DNA from: Desulfobacterales bacterium
GTDB taxonomy: Bacteria; Desulfobacterota; Desulfobacteria; Desulfobacterales; JAHEIW01
Assembly: GCA_030066985.1 (NCBI GenBank)
Contig: JASJAN010000035.1
Location: forward strand, 1 to 64,000
Direction of reading: 5' to 3'
DNA: 64,000 nucleotides
Made by a program: the position numbers and the translations under genes. Below, one piece after another: positions 62,825-64,000 of this stretch. The first letter of the stretch is position 1, and each line of letters begins with the position of its first letter. The notes beneath the pieces were generated by a model. The model searched no databases and had not been told where the DNA came from. It worked only from the letters and a program-made list of their open reading frames with translations.

Positions 62825-64000
62825 GACTGAGTTAAAAAATGGTATCCGTATTTTAAGCCAAAAAATGCCGCACACCCGTTCGGTGTCCATGGGTGTTTGG
62901 GTCAGTGTCGGGGCCCGCGATGAAAAACCGGCTGAAAGCGGGCTTTCTCATTTTATCGAGCACATGATTTTTAAGGGCACCCAACGGCGATCCGCCTATC
63001 AGATTGCCAAAGAATTCGATGCGATCGGTGGTCACACCAATGCATTTACGACCATGGAAAGTACCTGCTATCATGGCAAGGTAATGGACACCCACTTGGA
63101 TACCATGGTCGACATTCTCTCTGATATCTTCTTAAATTCCGTATTTGATCCCCAGGAAATCGAAAAAGAACGACCGGTCATACTGCAGGAAATCAAAATG
63201 GTCAAAGAAAGCCCGGATGAGTATGTCCATCTGCTTTCTGGTAAAAACTTCTGGGGGGACAATCCTTTGGGACGTTCCATTTTGGGCACTCAGGAAAATA
63301 TCATTCAGTTTGACGCCGATCAGATCAAAAATTATTTCCATCGTCTTTATCAACCAGATCGAATTTTGATATCGGTTGCCGGCAATGTCGACCATGCACA
63401 TTTAATCGATCGACTGGGGCCGGCTTTTGAATCTATCAAACCCGGCAATGGCATCAACGATCGTGTCACCCCCCAAAGCCAGGGTCTGGTCAATTTGAAC
63501 TACCAAGACCTGGAACAGGTTCACATTTGTTTGAGTACCCCCGGGCTAGCCGTAAACGACCCGGGTCGTTACGCCTGTTCTCTGCTCAACACAATTCTTG
63601 GCGGCAATATGAGTTCACGCCTGTTTCAGCAAATCAGGGAAAAAAGAGGATTGGCCTATACGGTGTATTCCTTTATGATGTCCCATGTGGACACCGGTAT
63701 GTGCGGCATCTATCTGGCGGTGGATCCCGCCAGAGCTCTGGAAACCACGAATCTGGTGCTCCAAGAATTAGATCGGTTATGCGCCGAACCCGTATCGGCT
63801 GCCGAGCTGAAAGGAGCCGTTGAGTATACCAAGGGCAGTCTGCTGCTGGCATCGGAAAGTAATGAAAACCAGATGGTCCGCTGTGCCCAGAATGAAATTC
63901 ATTTTAAACGTGACATCCGGCTGCAAGACGTTATCAGGCGTGTTGAATCGGTAACAGCTGCAGATATTTTAGAGCTTTCTCAAAGCCTATTTGTCAGAAA
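62805..64000 (+). CDS. M16-family zinc metallopeptidase (insulinase-like), truncated at window end
   Basis: The frame opens at ATG 62805, inside the end of pnp (20-bp overlap), and runs open to the window edge, giving 398 codons. The zinc motif HFIEH (49-53) and a downstream glutamate (near 129, LQEIKMV) are in place for M16B peptidases. [24 protein letters not shown] is the conserved R/Y loop. The pnp-M16 order is common in bacteria. No signal peptide is seen, so it is probably cytoplasmic; its substrate is unknown. Confidence 0.92.
   Translation, partial: MAANVNKTELKNGIRILSQKMPHTRSVSMGVWVSVGARDEKPAESGLSHFIEHMIFKGTQRRSAYQIAKEFDAIGGHTNAFTTMESTCYHGKVMDTHLDTMVDILSDIFLNSVFDPQEIEKERPVILQEIKMVKESPDEYVHLLSGKNFWGDNPLGRSILGTQENIIQFDADQIKNYFHRLYQPDRILISVAGNVDHAHLIDRLGPAFESIKPGNGINDRVTPQSQGLVNLNYQDLEQVHICLSTPGLAVNDPGRYACSLLNTILGGNMSSRLFQQIREKRGLAYTVYSFMMSHVDTGMCGIYLAVDPARALETTNLVLQELDRLCAEPVSAAELKGAVEYTKGSLLLASESNENQMVRCAQNEIHFKRDIRLQDVIRRVESVTAADILELSQSLFVR

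Overview
The window looks like a chromosomal segment of a sulfate-reducing member of the Desulfobacterota, probably Desulfobacterales. It carries the dissimilatory sulfate activation and reduction genes sat and aprBA-qmoABC, and its translation operons have the order usual in that group. The species cannot be named from the sequence alone.

Layout. (1) Positions 1-11.5 kb hold a pentose/ketose catabolic cluster: two tandem sugar-ABC ATPases (the first cut by the window edge), a D-tagatose/D-allulose 3-epimerase family protein, a Gfo/Idh dehydrogenase, aldose 1-epimerase, XylA and XylB. A divergently transcribed ROK repressor faces a second Gfo/Idh gene and a second sugar-isomerase TIM barrel. 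(2) Positions 11.5-12.9 kb are gene-poor and partly AT-rich, with degenerate repeats. They end at a 3' fragment of a tRNA-Ser(GCU) gene that begins at its anticodon arm, which looks like the displaced end of a tRNA-integrated island lying to the left. (3) Two glycosyltransferase genes lie at 13.0-14.9 kb. (4) Positions 15.4-29.2 kb hold the most unusual locus: two lipoproteins, a transmembrane Ser/Thr kinase with a PEGA-like end, a transmembrane PEGA/pseudo-FGE protein, a small secreted protein, a MotA/TolQ/ExbB-type channel subunit, an Hsp70-like/FHA protein, two paralogous vWA proteins and a zinc-ribbon membrane protein. The vWA proteins have N-terminal membrane segments that resemble ExbD/TolR. 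I read the set as a candidate proton-driven, phospho-signalling stator-like envelope complex. A PilZ gene follows. (5) Positions 30-39.3 kb hold sat (+) and the convergent aprBA-qmoABC block (-). (6) Positions 39.9-45.8 kb hold three YkgJ cysteine-cluster proteins, an SDR lacking its catalytic lysine, a dNTPase, an HsdR-N-like nuclease-fold protein and a deaminase. (7) Positions 46-64 kb hold infC (AUA start)-rpmI-rplT-pheS-pheT-merR, tRNA-Gly(CCC), then rimP-nusA-infB-ylxP-rbfA-nrnA-truB-rpsO-pnp and a truncated M16 peptidase.

Two classes of intergenic DNA recur. One is a set of inverted repeats whose arms are strings of 7-, 8- or 9-nt units, with the unit length constant within each locus. 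The other is a family of long nested palindromes, several of which begin at or very near the stop codon of the upstream gene. The aprB and qmoA leaders also share a 16-nt element (consensus GGTKAARGTTTGCCAC) at exactly the same distance (36 nt) from their start codons.
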